A stretch of 64,000 nucleotides of DNA from Selenobaculum gibii (GTDB taxonomy: Bacteria; Bacillota; Negativicutes; ICN-92133): contig NZ_CP120678.1 in the NCBI RefSeq assembly GCF_030273445.1, forward strand, positions 1,651,501-1,715,500, written 5' to 3'. This document shows positions 9,502 through 17,947 of this stretch, piece by piece. The notes beneath the pieces were generated by a model that saw only the letters and a program-made list of their open reading frames with translations, was not told the origin of the DNA and made no database searches. Each line of letters begins with the position of its first letter. Position 1 is the stretch's first letter. The translations under genes and the position numbers were made by a program.

Positions 9502-10890
9502 TTGAATCTATTCCGAACAAAAAGCATAGAAGATATGCGTGCCATGGCTAAAAATTCTGGCATGGTAAAAAACTTAGGAGCAATGGATTTAATTTTGCTC
9601 GGCATCGGCTGTGTTATCGGAACGGGAATTTTTGTGTTGACTGGCGTTGCTGCTGCAAAATATGCTGGTCCTGCAGTAATGATTTCTTTTATTATTTCTG
9701 GTTTAGCCTGTGCTTTTGCTGGCCTTGCCTATGCAGAATTTGCTTCTATCGTTCCTTCATCAGGTAGTGCCTATACATACACTTATGCATCCTTAGGTGA
9801 ATTTATCGCGTTTCTCGTTGGTTGGAATCTAATTTTAGAGTACACTGTAACTTCTAGTGCCGTTGCTTCTGGCTGGTCGGGTTATGTTGTTGGATTACTA
9901 AAGTCGGCTGGGATAGAATTGCCACATGCATTCACTTTAGTTCCTGCTGATGGTGGCATTGTAAATATTCCAGCCATTTTAATTACAATGTTTTTAAGCT
10001 TATTGCTAATTCGTGGTACACAAGAAAGTGCCAAATTAAATAAAATTTTAGTATTTATTAAATTAGTAGCTGTATTTATCTTTCTTGCTCTTGCCGGTCC
10101 TAAAGTAAATCCTGTAAACTGGGAGCCATTTATGCCTTTCGGATTTTCTGGCATTGCGAGTGGTGCCGCTATTGTTTTCTTTGCTTACATTGGATTTGAT
10201 GCTGTTGCGACCTCAGCAGAAGAATGTCGTAATCCATCTCGAGATTTACCAATTGGTATTATTGGGTCTTTACTGGTTTGTACAGTATTGTATGTTGTTG
10301 TTGCGGGAGTCTTAACAGGTGTTGTTCCTTATACTGAATTAAATAATCCCGAACCTGTAGCTTTTGCGCTGCGCTATATCGGGTACAATATCGGCTCTGC
10401 ATTAGTTGCAGTAGGTGCAATTGCTGGTATTACTACAGTGTTACTCGTTCTTCTTTACGGACAAGCACGTATTTTCTTCGCGATGTCTCGTGACGGAATG
10501 GTTCCTGCAAAAGTATGTAAAATTCATTCCCGTTACAAAACACCATACCTTGTCACAATTCTTGGTGCAATTTTGGTATCGTTAATTGCAGGTTTTGCTC
10601 CTATCGGCTTGATTGCCGAAATGGCTAATATTGGTACATTAAGTGCATTTTTAATTGCTGCAATAGGTGTTTTGGTTCTGAGATTTACAAAGCCAGATTT
10701 ACCGCGTAGCTTCAAGTGTCCTTTGATTTACCTTGTATCACCACTTGCTGTAATTTCATGTGGGTACCTCATGTATAATCTTCCCTTCGATACTTGGGTA
10801 CGTTTCTTCGTTTGGTGCGCAATTGGCATATTCGTTTATTTTAGTTATAGCTACAAACACAGTGCAATCGCGGACCATGATGAAAATTAA
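9502..10890 (+). CDS. APC-family amino acid permease (cationic amino acid type)
   Basis: Membrane carrier with about 12 hydrophobic segments. The first carries GIGCVIGTGIFVLTG, the substrate-binding GxGIF signature of the APC superfamily, and ALVAVGAIAGITTVLLVLLYGQARIFFAMSRDG is typical of the YfnA/CAT group. The TTG at 9502 is preferred (MNLFRTKSIEDM, the usual N-terminus). The promoter at 9427-9456 lies downstream of the longest open frame start, and AAAGGTG is well spaced; the GTG at 9493 is an alternative. Single gene with its own terminator. Substrate not determinable. Confidence 0.9.
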   Translation: MNLFRTKSIEDMRAMAKNSGMVKNLGAMDLILLGIGCVIGTGIFVLTGVAAAKYAGPAVMISFIISGLACAFAGLAYAEFASIVPSSGSAYTYTYASLGEFIAFLVGWNLILEYTVTSSAVASGWSGYVVGLLKSAGIELPHAFTLVPADGGIVNIPAILITMFLSLLLIRGTQESAKLNKILVFIKLVAVFIFLALAGPKVNPVNWEPFMPFGFSGIASGAAIVFFAYIGFDAVATSAEECRNPSRDLPIGIIGSLLVCTVLYVVVAGVLTGVVPYTELNNPEPVAFALRYIGYNIGSALVAVGAIAGITTVLLVLLYGQARIFFAMSRDGMVPAKVCKIHSRYKTPYLVTILGAILVSLIAGFAPIGLIAEMANIGTLSAFLIAAIGVLVLRFTKPDLPRSFKCPLIYLVSPLAVISCGYLMYNLPFDTWVRFFVWCAIGIFVYFSYSYKHSAIADHDEN

Positions 10891-10909
10891 AACAACTTTA
10901 TAATTTATT

Positions 10910-10952
10910 AAAAAGCCCCTTAAATGTTTTCAAAACATTTAAGGGGCTTTTT
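10910..10952 (+). terminator. Terminator of the permease gene
   Basis: AAAAGCCCCTTAAATGTTTT pairs with its complement in a near-perfect 20-bp stem ending in GGGGCTTTTTAG. The A-tract on the other side allows bidirectional use. Confidence 0.9.
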
Positions 10953-11211
10953 AGTAGGATAGAAAATGAATATCTCAAGATTATATTAGTACTAAATACA
11001 ATCTTTACTTTTATTGAAAAGTACCATTATAAATTAACCTTTGTCACTATCGACACATTATCCGCAGCAATAATTATTTTCGATACTAATTTTCTATTCA
11101 GTGAGAGTATTTCTCGTATGTATTAGTATTATTATCGCAATTATAGCAAATGAGCTACCATATAACCAAATCTCACCATACAAATTAGTATAGTAAAAAT
11201 AATATTTTCTA

Positions 11212-11883
11212 TTATCCTAAAAGATCATCTTTCACTTTTTCAATGCCAATTCGCTCAATCATACGACCAAACCGCTCATATTTTCTTGCATTTTCCTTAT
11301 AATATTTTATTACTTTTTCAACTAAAGGCACTACTTCTTCTCTAGTAATATTTTCTGTCAATTTATCCGCTATTCTAGGTAAAACACCGGCACTACCGCC
11401 AATCACAATTGTATAACCTTTATTATTTCCCATAACCCCTAAATCTCTAACTGCATTTTCTGAACAGGAATTCGGGCAGCCCGATACGGCAATTTTAAAT
11501 TTCGCTGGAAGCTCCATGCCGTGATACATTTTATCAATTTCTAATCCTAATGATACAGTGTCTTGTTGCGCCCGTTTACAAAAAGTTTGGGCAGGACAAA
11601 TTCTAACACTACGTACACAGCTACCAATCGGACAACCTTTTTCCATTCCTAATTCGTTCCAAACAGCATCTAAATCATCTTCCTGAATACCTATAAGCGC
11701 TAATCGTTGCGAAGATGTAACTTTAATCGCAGCTGCGTTATATTTATCAAAAACATCTGCCATTTTCCGTAATATATTACTATCGGTAATAATGCCGCCC
11801 GGAATATGCGGAGCAACTGCATATGTTTTTTTATCTCGTTGAAGAATCGCACCTTGTTCTAAAATATCTTTTTTTATTTCCAT
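11212..11883 (-). CDS. Small sirohaem/[4Fe-4S] sulfite-nitrite reductase-like protein
   Basis: 223 residues, about half of a classical sulfite or nitrite reductase. It has one ferredoxin-like half domain (residues 15-75, VTSSQRLALIGI) and then the cluster/sirohaem motif C96-x5-C102 (CPAQTFC) with C136-x3-C140 (SGCPNSC). This layout matches the small dissimilatory-type reductase-like proteins of anaerobes, whose substrate is often unknown. It is alone on its strand. Sirohaem is also the substrate of AhbAB, encoded near 58 kb. Cofactor assignment is secure; substrate is not. Confidence 0.85.
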   Translation of the reverse strand: MEIKKDILEQGAILQRDKKTYAVAPHIPGGIITDSNILRKMADVFDKYNAAAIKVTSSQRLALIGIQEDDLDAVWNELGMEKGCPIGSCVRSVRICPAQTFCKRAQQDTVSLGLEIDKMYHGMELPAKFKIAVSGCPNSCSENAVRDLGVMGNNKGYTIVIGGSAGVLPRIADKLTENITREEVVPLVEKVIKYYKENARKYERFGRMIERIGIEKVKDDLLG

Positions 11884-11991
11884 AAAATATTTCTCCCCAT
11901 AAAAAGTTATGTAAACTACATAATTAAAGAGGCAAGTATAATTTTCCTGCTTATTTTTTTAAATGAAGTAAGTGAAAAATCTAAAACTTGT

Positions 11992-12588
11992 TTATCTCTT
12001 CTGTTTACGTCGAAAATATAAAATACCAACAACTATTACCATCAATATAATAAAAACAATACTTACTTCATGTCCTATCGTTCGTAATACCTGCCAATTT
12101 TCACCTAATGCCATACCTATATAAAGAATTAACGCAGTCCATGGTAATGAACCTAAAATCGTATAAAATACAAATTTATATAGATTCACCCCTGCGAATC
12201 CAGCTGGCAATGAAATAAATGTACGAATAACAGGCAACATTCTACTAAAAAACACCGCACTAATTCCATACGTATCAAACCAATGCTGTGCACTATCTAC
12301 ATGCGATTTTTTCATTAAAAAATATTTTCCATACTGATCTACAAATGGTCGTCCACCATATTTCCCTACATAATAGGCAAAGAGCGAACCAACTAAACCA
12401 CCAACCATTCCCCAAAACAAAGCTCCGCTAAAAGACATCTTTCCAATAAAAATTAAATACCCTCCAAACCCTAGAATTAGCTCACTAGGGATTGGAATAC
12501 AAGCATTTTCCAATGCCATTAAAAAAGAGACTGCAAAATATCCCCATGAGTTAATAAACTCTAAAAAAACTTCCGTAAACTGTTCCAT
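11992..12588 (-). CDS. DedA-family inner membrane protein
   Basis: 198 residues from the ATG at 12588, chosen for the GGAG site 6 bases upstream; the frame extends 10 codons further. It has the DedA/VTT hallmark ENACIPIPSELILGFGGYL, then GMVGGLVGSLFAYYVGKYGG and FFSRMLPVIRTFISLPAGFAGV, with four to five membrane segments. DedA proteins are polyprenyl-phosphate/lipid transporters (flippases) needed for envelope homeostasis. Monocistronic. Confidence 0.9.
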   Translation of the reverse strand: MEQFTEVFLEFINSWGYFAVSFLMALENACIPIPSELILGFGGYLIFIGKMSFSGALFWGMVGGLVGSLFAYYVGKYGGRPFVDQYGKYFLMKKSHVDSAQHWFDTYGISAVFFSRMLPVIRTFISLPAGFAGVNLYKFVFYTILGSLPWTALILYIGMALGENWQVLRTIGHEVSIVFIILMVIVVGILYFRRKQKR

Positions 12589-12798
12589 ATAAATCTCCAT
12601 TCCTGTCCTATTTATCAAATTATTTTATACTCTATTTTGAAAACAGACCATTATTATTATAAAACCAATAAAAATAATCGTCCAGTTATATCTCTATATT
12701 TTGCCTAGAGGCATAACAAATGTAAAAAGATTAATTAAACAATAATAACAACCACCCCGTAGAATTTTCAAGTTAAAGGTATTTTAAATCCTATTTGA
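12589..12798. other. Intergenic, no gene seen
   Basis: Divergent intergenic region between the leftward dedA gene and the rightward HNH-like gene. It is AT-rich and without an open frame or hairpin that I would defend; the promoter at 12799-12827 follows directly. Confidence 0.4.
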
Positions 12799-12827
12799 TT
12801 GAAAATATTTGGAATCCATTGTATAAT
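12799..12827 (+). promoter_or_regulatory. Sigma-A-type promoter of the zinc-finger gene
   Basis: TTGAAA (12799-12804), 17-base spacer, consensus TATAAT (12822-12827), about 65 bases before the start codon. Confidence 0.75.
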
Positions 12828-12891
12828 TATTGTCATACATAGGAAATTATTATTTCTTTTTGTAAATTAATGCTGAAAAGGTGGGATTCTT

Positions 12892-13170
12892 ATGGCAACG
12901 GTAAGAAATATCAATGGAACTTCTGACAGAAAGCCCGATGAATTTGATTCATGGAAAGATTTTTGGGAGTCTCGTACAGGGAAAAGTTTTGATAATTGCT
13001 CGTGCATCGGATGTTCAAACAAAGCCGAAATAGGTGGACATGTACAGAAGGAATCCGCTAACTCAAGAGATTTTTGGTATATAACTCCTTTATGCCAAAA
13101 CTGTAATCACAAAACAGAACCATTCAGTGTCGTAGATTATAATTTAGAAAGAATAAATCCATACGATTAA
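12892..13170 (+). CDS. Small HNH/treble-clef-like zinc protein
   Basis: 92 residues with an AAGGTGGG ribosome site. Two cysteine knuckles (CSCIGC and LCQNCNH) flank a GGHV segment. CxxC..H..CxxC-N-H is the pattern of a treble-clef HNH fold, but the final catalytic His/Asn pair is not certain. It is monocistronic, with promoter and terminator. Function unknown; a nuclease or a structural zinc protein are both possible. Confidence 0.7.
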   Translation: MATVRNINGTSDRKPDEFDSWKDFWESRTGKSFDNCSCIGCSNKAEIGGHVQKESANSRDFWYITPLCQNCNHKTEPFSVVDYNLERINPYD

Positions 13171-13182
13171 TAGAATTAACAA

Positions 13183-13215
13183 GCCCACTAAGAAATAAAT
13201 CTTAGTGGGTTTTTT
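13183..13215 (+). terminator. Terminator of the zinc-protein gene
   Basis: CCCACTAAG (13183-13191) pairs with CTTAGTGGG (13201-13209) and is followed by TTTTTT. Confidence 0.9.
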
Positions 13216-13320
13216 ATTGTGTAAAAAACTTTTAGGTTTTCTTAAAAATATGAAAATCTAAAAAAATTCTATTATGAATGTCTTATTATAAAGATAAATC
13301 TAGCCATAAAATTTTTATAA

Positions 13321-13722
13321 TTATTTAAATACTTTTTTATCTTCAATAACAATATGTTCAAATAACCACCTTTTTAAGAAGTCTCCAATTTCAACTAATA
13401 CTTCATTAGGAGATTTTTTCAATTTATCATTATTAAAAGATAAAATAATATTTCTAAATTTTTTGTGTTTTTCTTGATGTTCTTTCAAATATTGAGGATC
13501 CATTTGTCTAATGAATAATTCTTCAAAATAAAAATGATATGTCGTATATTCTCTAAGTTTCGCTAAAACTTGGATGACCATTTCGCTAGTTATACCATAA
13601 CATCTTATTAAAACCATCTGTTCGATATCTCGTGCTATTTTAAAAAGTTCCTTATGCTGCTCATCAATTTCCTCTACCCCAACACTGATAGACTCATCCC
13701 AATCAAATTTGAAATCAAACAT
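13321..13722 (-). CDS. Bacteriohaemerythrin
   Basis: 133 residues forming a four-helix O2-binding protein with a di-iron site. The ligand pattern is present: DEQHKELF, YHFYFEELF (H..E), KEHQEKHKKF and FEHIVIEDKK. It likely carries or scavenges oxygen in an anaerobe or microaerophile. It begins 57 bases after the BFD-like gene, with a GAAAGGCGGTGA site, and the two look like an operon for iron/oxygen handling. Confidence 0.9.
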   Translation of the reverse strand: MFDFKFDWDESISVGVEEIDEQHKELFKIARDIEQMVLIRCYGITSEMVIQVLAKLREYTTYHFYFEELFIRQMDPQYLKEHQEKHKKFRNIILSFNNDKLKKSPNEVLVEIGDFLKRWLFEHIVIEDKKVFK

Positions 13723-13779
13723 TAAGACTCACCGCCTTTCACTTTCAATCATTTATCTCATAATGATTTTATACGGGTC

Positions 13780-14007
13780 TTAGCCTTTTGATTTTGGGTC
13801 CATCTGATCAAGAAGTTCTTGAATCTTTGGGGTGCAACGACGACCATGGCAAGACCCGGAACCCACCCCCGTGACTTTTTGCACTTCAGCTATCGTTCTT
13901 GCGCCATTGTCAATCGCTTTTTTTATACTAGTACGATTGATTCCTTTGCATAGACATACTTTTGTAAGTTTATCTAGAATGTTCTGAGGTAATGTCTCAT
14001 TCTCCAT
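13780..14007 (-). CDS. BFD-like [2Fe-2S] protein
   Basis: 75 residues with the BFD-like domain: CLCKGI near the N-terminus and GSGSCHGRRC near residue 55, i.e. the CxC...CxxxxC ligand set. Related proteins are bacterioferritin-associated ferredoxins or modules of larger reductases. Ribosome site AAAGGAGA. It is the first gene of a pair with the haemerythrin. Confidence 0.85.
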   Translation of the reverse strand: MENETLPQNILDKLTKVCLCKGINRTSIKKAIDNGARTIAEVQKVTGVGSGSCHGRRCTPKIQELLDQMDPKSKG

Positions 14008-14046
14008 GATTTGTCTCCTTTATGTTTCGGATATAATTAAATCTTG

Positions 14047-14062
14047 ATATAGTATACTATAT
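14047..14062. promoter_or_regulatory. 16-bp perfect palindrome upstream of the BFD/haemerythrin pair
   Basis: ATATAGTATACTATAT is a perfect palindrome 40 bases before the start codon and contains a TATACT that could serve as the -10 box. That suggests an operator overlapping the promoter. The regulator is unknown. Confidence 0.45.
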
Positions 14063-14543
14063 AATCTAGGAGTAAAATAAGTTATATAGTGCTGAACCAC
14101 ACAGCTTATTTTGTATTTTAAAAGCATTTTTTATGCAAACCCGTTTCGAAGTGCATTAACTGTTAATATAAAACTCTACTCTTTCTTAATTTGTTGAGCA
14201 CAAAATAAATTATAGATCAACGGATTTTTTATAGATATTTCCTCCATCTAAACTTATAAAAAAAGTCATAATTTATATTTCCACACGTAAATATCCTATT
14301 AATTTTTAGAAAATCTTTGTTAAAAATAATTGCAAATGCAAAAGTAGAAAGAAAGAAATTTCACGGTGTCCGTCATAATTATTCAATACCAAGCCATAAT
14401 GAAACAATTGTAAATGCTATAAAATATCTATATGAAAATCGAAATGGTATCAACAACACTTTATTTAAAAGCATTGTCGATACCATTTCGTTACCGTGAT
14501 ATACGGCTCATATTGTTACCAACCTTCCGACTGGTTATATTCA
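14063..14543. other. Intergenic region left of the island
   Basis: About 480 bases without a convincing gene; a 60-codon rightward frame at 14317 starts at TTG without a ribosome site. An 11-12-bp inverted repeat (about 14440-14494, arms CGAAATGGTATC/GATACCATTTCG) is followed on the minus strand by ATTTTC. It could be the original terminator of the tRNA-Arg transcript before the island inserted. Confidence 0.35.
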
Positions 14544-14588
14544 CTGGTGCGCCTGGCACGATTCGAACGTGCGACACACGGCTTAGAA
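14544..14588 (-). repeat. att1: displaced tRNA-Arg 3' end, left island border
   Basis: 41 of 45 bases match the 3' end of tRNA-Arg(TCT) at 57703-57747, including the ACCA end and the anticodon-stem 3' side. The four differences lie in the T-stem and give GCACG/CGTGC, a perfectly paired stem, unlike the live tRNA. The similarity runs about 10 bases further left (ATATTCAC). This is the outermost border of the island and probably the original tRNA end. Confidence 0.85.
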
Positions 14589-15052
14589 GTTTTTCAGCTA
14601 TGATTTTATTGAAACTAATAGACCTTAATATAGCAAAACTACGTTAGTTTAAATAGTTTTCTTCCATATAATAGTGTTCTATCCATTTCATATTATCTTG
14701 TATTGGTGGACACAATCTGATATCCGTCCTTAAAGTTCCAACCAATTTTGTAACCTATCCATCCTTTATTTTAGCACCATCTTCGCTTTCTCTTCCGCAT
14801 GACGAAATTGTGCATTTGCAAGTTTCAAAGGTGAAACCGTCTCTATTCGTTACCAGACGGTTCTGCGTATCGGGTATAACAACGAAACAAGGCCGTTAAA
14901 ACCGTAGCAGTTCATCCCCTCTTTGAATTTCAAACTCTATTTTCTCCGCTATTCAAAATAGAGACACGTAAAAATAGTCCATTTTGTCACGATAATATCG
15001 CTAAAAAGAGTATCTCTGACTTTATTATTTTACACTTAATAGGTTTCATGTA
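14589..15052. other. Left end of element A, no gene
   Basis: The first 90 bases resemble those right of att2 (TTTTTCAGCTAT.., ..TTAATATAGCAA.., ..AAATAGTTTT..), so elements A and B share a left terminus. Further in are a hairpin AAACCGTCT/AGACGGTT (14846-14875) and a CTCTATTTT/AAAATAGAG inverted repeat (about 14936-14962), which could end transcription of the kinase operon. No open frame is credible. Confidence 0.5.
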
Positions 15053-16447
15053 TCAACCTAAAGTTTCTACCACTCTATCAACGTTTGGGCGTTCATTAGG
15101 ATTTTCCGACAACATTTCTAAAAATATATATTTAATATCATCATTAATACTACAATCATCAATTACGTCAATGTAATTATTTGATTTATTAACTAGTCTT
15201 CCATTTAATATAAACAAGCACGTCTGAGCCAAAGCATAAATATCCGCTTTGGCCCAATCAACATTAATTCCAACATTAGCGGCAATTACTTCAGGAGCAA
15301 AATACATATTACTCTTTTCGTTTAATATTTTCTTTTCAAGATTATTAAATACCGTATATAAAGCATACTCCGAAGTATCCTTCGTGCAATCAAAACGAGC
15401 TAACAAAGCCTTATATTTATCCTTTACCTTAAATATATAGAAAGCATCCGGACAAATATTTCTATGATAAAAGGGTGGTTCATACTCATGCATCGACATA
15501 ATTCCACGACATATCCCTTTTATGATATCGATTTTTTCTTTTAGCGATAAATTTTTAAGTAATTCAAAATTTATTTTTAAAGGCCTTCCAGGTAATGAAT
15601 ATACTTGATATTTATAATCACCATTACTACTACAAATATTTTCAGTCGTACGTATTATATTGGATGGATCTTCAAAATTCTCGTCCCATAGCTTATTAAC
15701 GGTTTCAATATCCCTTTTCTGGCTTAACGATATATTTTCAACATCAGAAGAAAATATATTATATAAAACTCTTCCATTCTTCTCATTTACAAATACTTTT
15801 TTTCCAGCTTCAAGATACAATCCCATATTTTCACATACTTTTTTAGGAACAGCTATATAGTCTCTAACAGGAATCATAGTGCTATCAAATTTGTGTTTTG
15901 CAGAATAATATATAGTCAAGAAATCATGAAATGAAACTAACATTTTCATACAATTTTCTTTATTGGGAATAAATTGATCTTTGATTTTCTTGTTAACATG
16001 TGAACTCTTACTTCCAAAATCATAAATATACTTTATAAATATTTTAATTGCTCTCCTATTATCTCTGTCATTTTTATTTCTATACTGATATTTTAATAAC
16101 ATAGGCTCAAAATCATTCACCCTATGTTTACATAATCCTATTATAATATTTTTGTAATTAATAATAGAAGCTGGTGTCGTAATTTCTGTTATGATTTCCT
16201 CCTCAATATCTTCATCTGTCTTTTCTGCATATTCCAATAACTGCTTTCTTCTTTTGCATTCTTCAAAGATTGCAAAATATTCATATGCCACACGCATTTT
16301 ATGTGAAAAATCTATGTAATTAATTTTAAATACTTTCTCTGCTTCAAAAAATTTATTGAATAGCTCTATATCCTTTGTTACATGATAAACAAATGTAAAA
16401 TTTCCCTTACCTATTATTTCTCCATTCTCTAATTTAATATATACCAT
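15053..16447 (-). CDS. Pseudokinase-domain protein, third gene of the kinase-helicase operon
   Basis: 464 residues. The N-terminal half (1-270) is of no family I know. The C-terminal half follows the protein-kinase C-lobe: MHEYEPPFYHRNICPDAFYIF at the HRD loop, YFAPEVI (APE) and AKADIYALAQTCLFILNG (DxxxLG helix), ending NPNERPNVDRVVETL. HRD is HRN, the Lys of HRDLKPxN is gone, and DFG reads FDC, so catalysis is unlikely. It lies 18 bases after the PLD gene behind AGAGGTGG. Probably a binding or regulatory partner of the active kinase encoded first in the operon; that role is inferred. Confidence 0.8.
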   Translation of the reverse strand: MVYIKLENGEIIGKGNFTFVYHVTKDIELFNKFFEAEKVFKINYIDFSHKMRVAYEYFAIFEECKRRKQLLEYAEKTDEDIEEEIITEITTPASIINYKNIIIGLCKHRVNDFEPMLLKYQYRNKNDRDNRRAIKIFIKYIYDFGSKSSHVNKKIKDQFIPNKENCMKMLVSFHDFLTIYYSAKHKFDSTMIPVRDYIAVPKKVCENMGLYLEAGKKVFVNEKNGRVLYNIFSSDVENISLSQKRDIETVNKLWDENFEDPSNIIRTTENICSSNGDYKYQVYSLPGRPLKINFELLKNLSLKEKIDIIKGICRGIMSMHEYEPPFYHRNICPDAFYIFKVKDKYKALLARFDCTKDTSEYALYTVFNNLEKKILNEKSNMYFAPEVIAANVGINVDWAKADIYALAQTCLFILNGRLVNKSNNYIDVIDDCSINDDIKYIFLEMLSENPNERPNVDRVVETLG

Positions 16448-16465
16448 TTAAATCACCCACCTCTT

Positions 16466-17947
16466 TTACAATTCAATATTTAATCTTTGTGAGTGAGACA
16501 GATTTTTTTTCATCTCCGCTATACATTGCGCAGATTCCGTATAATAACCTGTTTCCTGTCGAAATCCTCTTTGAGGATCCCCTTTGAATGAAAGCCAATT
16601 AAAGCTTGTAATTACCATAAATTCACTATCCATTATAAGCACTTTCTCGTGAGTATTATTTAATGCAATAAGTTCAAGGTTTTTACCATATTTCCTACTT
16701 TTTATATCATTAAGCTTATCAATAATCCATCTATCAGAATCTTCTTTCTTACTAATTCCATAGCCAATAATAACTCTCGTATTTCTTTTAGTAGCTTGAT
16801 CAATTAAATCTAATACTTCATTATCAAGCCCCCCAGATTTAATCCAAGGGGAAATAATAAGCACTGAACTTTTAGCCTCTTTCAAGGCTTGAATAAGTAA
16901 GGGTCTATGGTCATAAGTAAATAAAATTCTATCGGCACCTTTACGCTCATTCTCCATTTCTTTAATTTTCTTTTCTAAAAAACGAATCTGTTGCGTTGCT
17001 GTTTCTTCATCTTCTTCAAAACCATCTTCTGTCTGCTCTTTAATAATAGTTAACTGCGTCTGCAATTGTGTGATTTGCTTTTCAAATTCTTTAGACTTCT
17101 GAGTAAATTCTTTAGCCCCTTGAATTACCTCATTGGGCAATAAATTAAGTAATGGACAATCCTCAATTTCATCAAAATTATTCTTTCTATCAAACTCAAA
17201 TATTCTAGTATCATTATTGTACATATGTAATAGAATATTTTCATATTCCTGGCATCGTGTATGTTTATCAAATATCCTTAACTCAATGTCTTCTGTCCTT
17301 TTATTCATATATACTAAGACCGAGACCTTGTTGTATTCTACATAAACTTTTTCCATTTCAGGTATTGAAATTAAATCGCCTTCTAATTTATCTTTTGCAA
17401 AAACATTATCATTTTTAAATCTATTGATAGCTATCTTGACATTTTCAAAAGATAAATCGGTAAGTTCAGGTCTTTCTATATTGGGAATTATAGAAACTAA
17501 ATCAAAATCTTTAATTTCTTTTTTTCTATATTTTCTCTTTGAGTCAAGATATACTTTTCCTGTAAACCCATCCATATATACTTTATATTCAACATCTTCC
17601 GGTATAATAAGAGCCGCCTCTTTTAATGCCTCTTTCCCTTTGTCATTCATCTTAACTTTTGAATTAAATATATCTACTGTTACAAGTTCTGTAGCCTGTA
17701 AATCTGCAATAGCAGAATGCACAGTACTCTTATTTACTCCTAAAAATTTACTAATAATGTCAATACTTTCCATGTCTTCATTTACGAATTTTAAAATAAA
17801 TTCTTGTAATACAGATAAATTCTTTTTTTTCTGCATAGTGAGAATAAGTTCCATGCAAAATTGAGGAATCGCAGCTTCATAATATTTTACTATCTGAGCA
17901 TTTGGAATTGCATGTGCATTCTTCTTTGCAAGTTCTTCTATTATCAT
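16466..17947 (-). CDS. Winged-helix plus PLD-nuclease protein
   Basis: 493 residues. A winged helix-turn-helix spans about 45-95 (ISKFLGVNKSTVHSAIADLQ). A middle region of unknown fold follows, then a coiled coil near 278-340. The C-terminal phospholipase-D-like domain (345-493) shows SPWIKSGG, H433-x-K435-x4-D440 (HEKVLIMD) and SFNWLS. A single HKD means dimerisation is needed for a complete site, as in many PLD nucleases. Its ATG abuts the TAA of the kinase-helicase gene with no gap, so expression is coupled. A DNA or RNA nuclease effector is the likeliest role. Confidence 0.85.
   Translation of the reverse strand: MIIEELAKKNAHAIPNAQIVKYYEAAIPQFCMELILTMQKKKNLSVLQEFILKFVNEDMESIDIISKFLGVNKSTVHSAIADLQATELVTVDIFNSKVKMNDKGKEALKEAALIIPEDVEYKVYMDGFTGKVYLDSKRKYRKKEIKDFDLVSIIPNIERPELTDLSFENVKIAINRFKNDNVFAKDKLEGDLISIPEMEKVYVEYNKVSVLVYMNKRTEDIELRIFDKHTRCQEYENILLHMYNNDTRIFEFDRKNNFDEIEDCPLLNLLPNEVIQGAKEFTQKSKEFEKQITQLQTQLTIIKEQTEDGFEEDEETATQQIRFLEKKIKEMENERKGADRILFTYDHRPLLIQALKEAKSSVLIISPWIKSGGLDNEVLDLIDQATKRNTRVIIGYGISKKEDSDRWIIDKLNDIKSRKYGKNLELIALNNTHEKVLIMDSEFMVITSFNWLSFKGDPQRGFRQETGYYTESAQCIAEMKKNLSHSQRLNIEL

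Noticed and set aside
14317-14647. Two rightward frames near att1
   Set aside because: They start at TTG/ATG without ribosome sites and one runs through the displaced tRNA end; they are chance frames.
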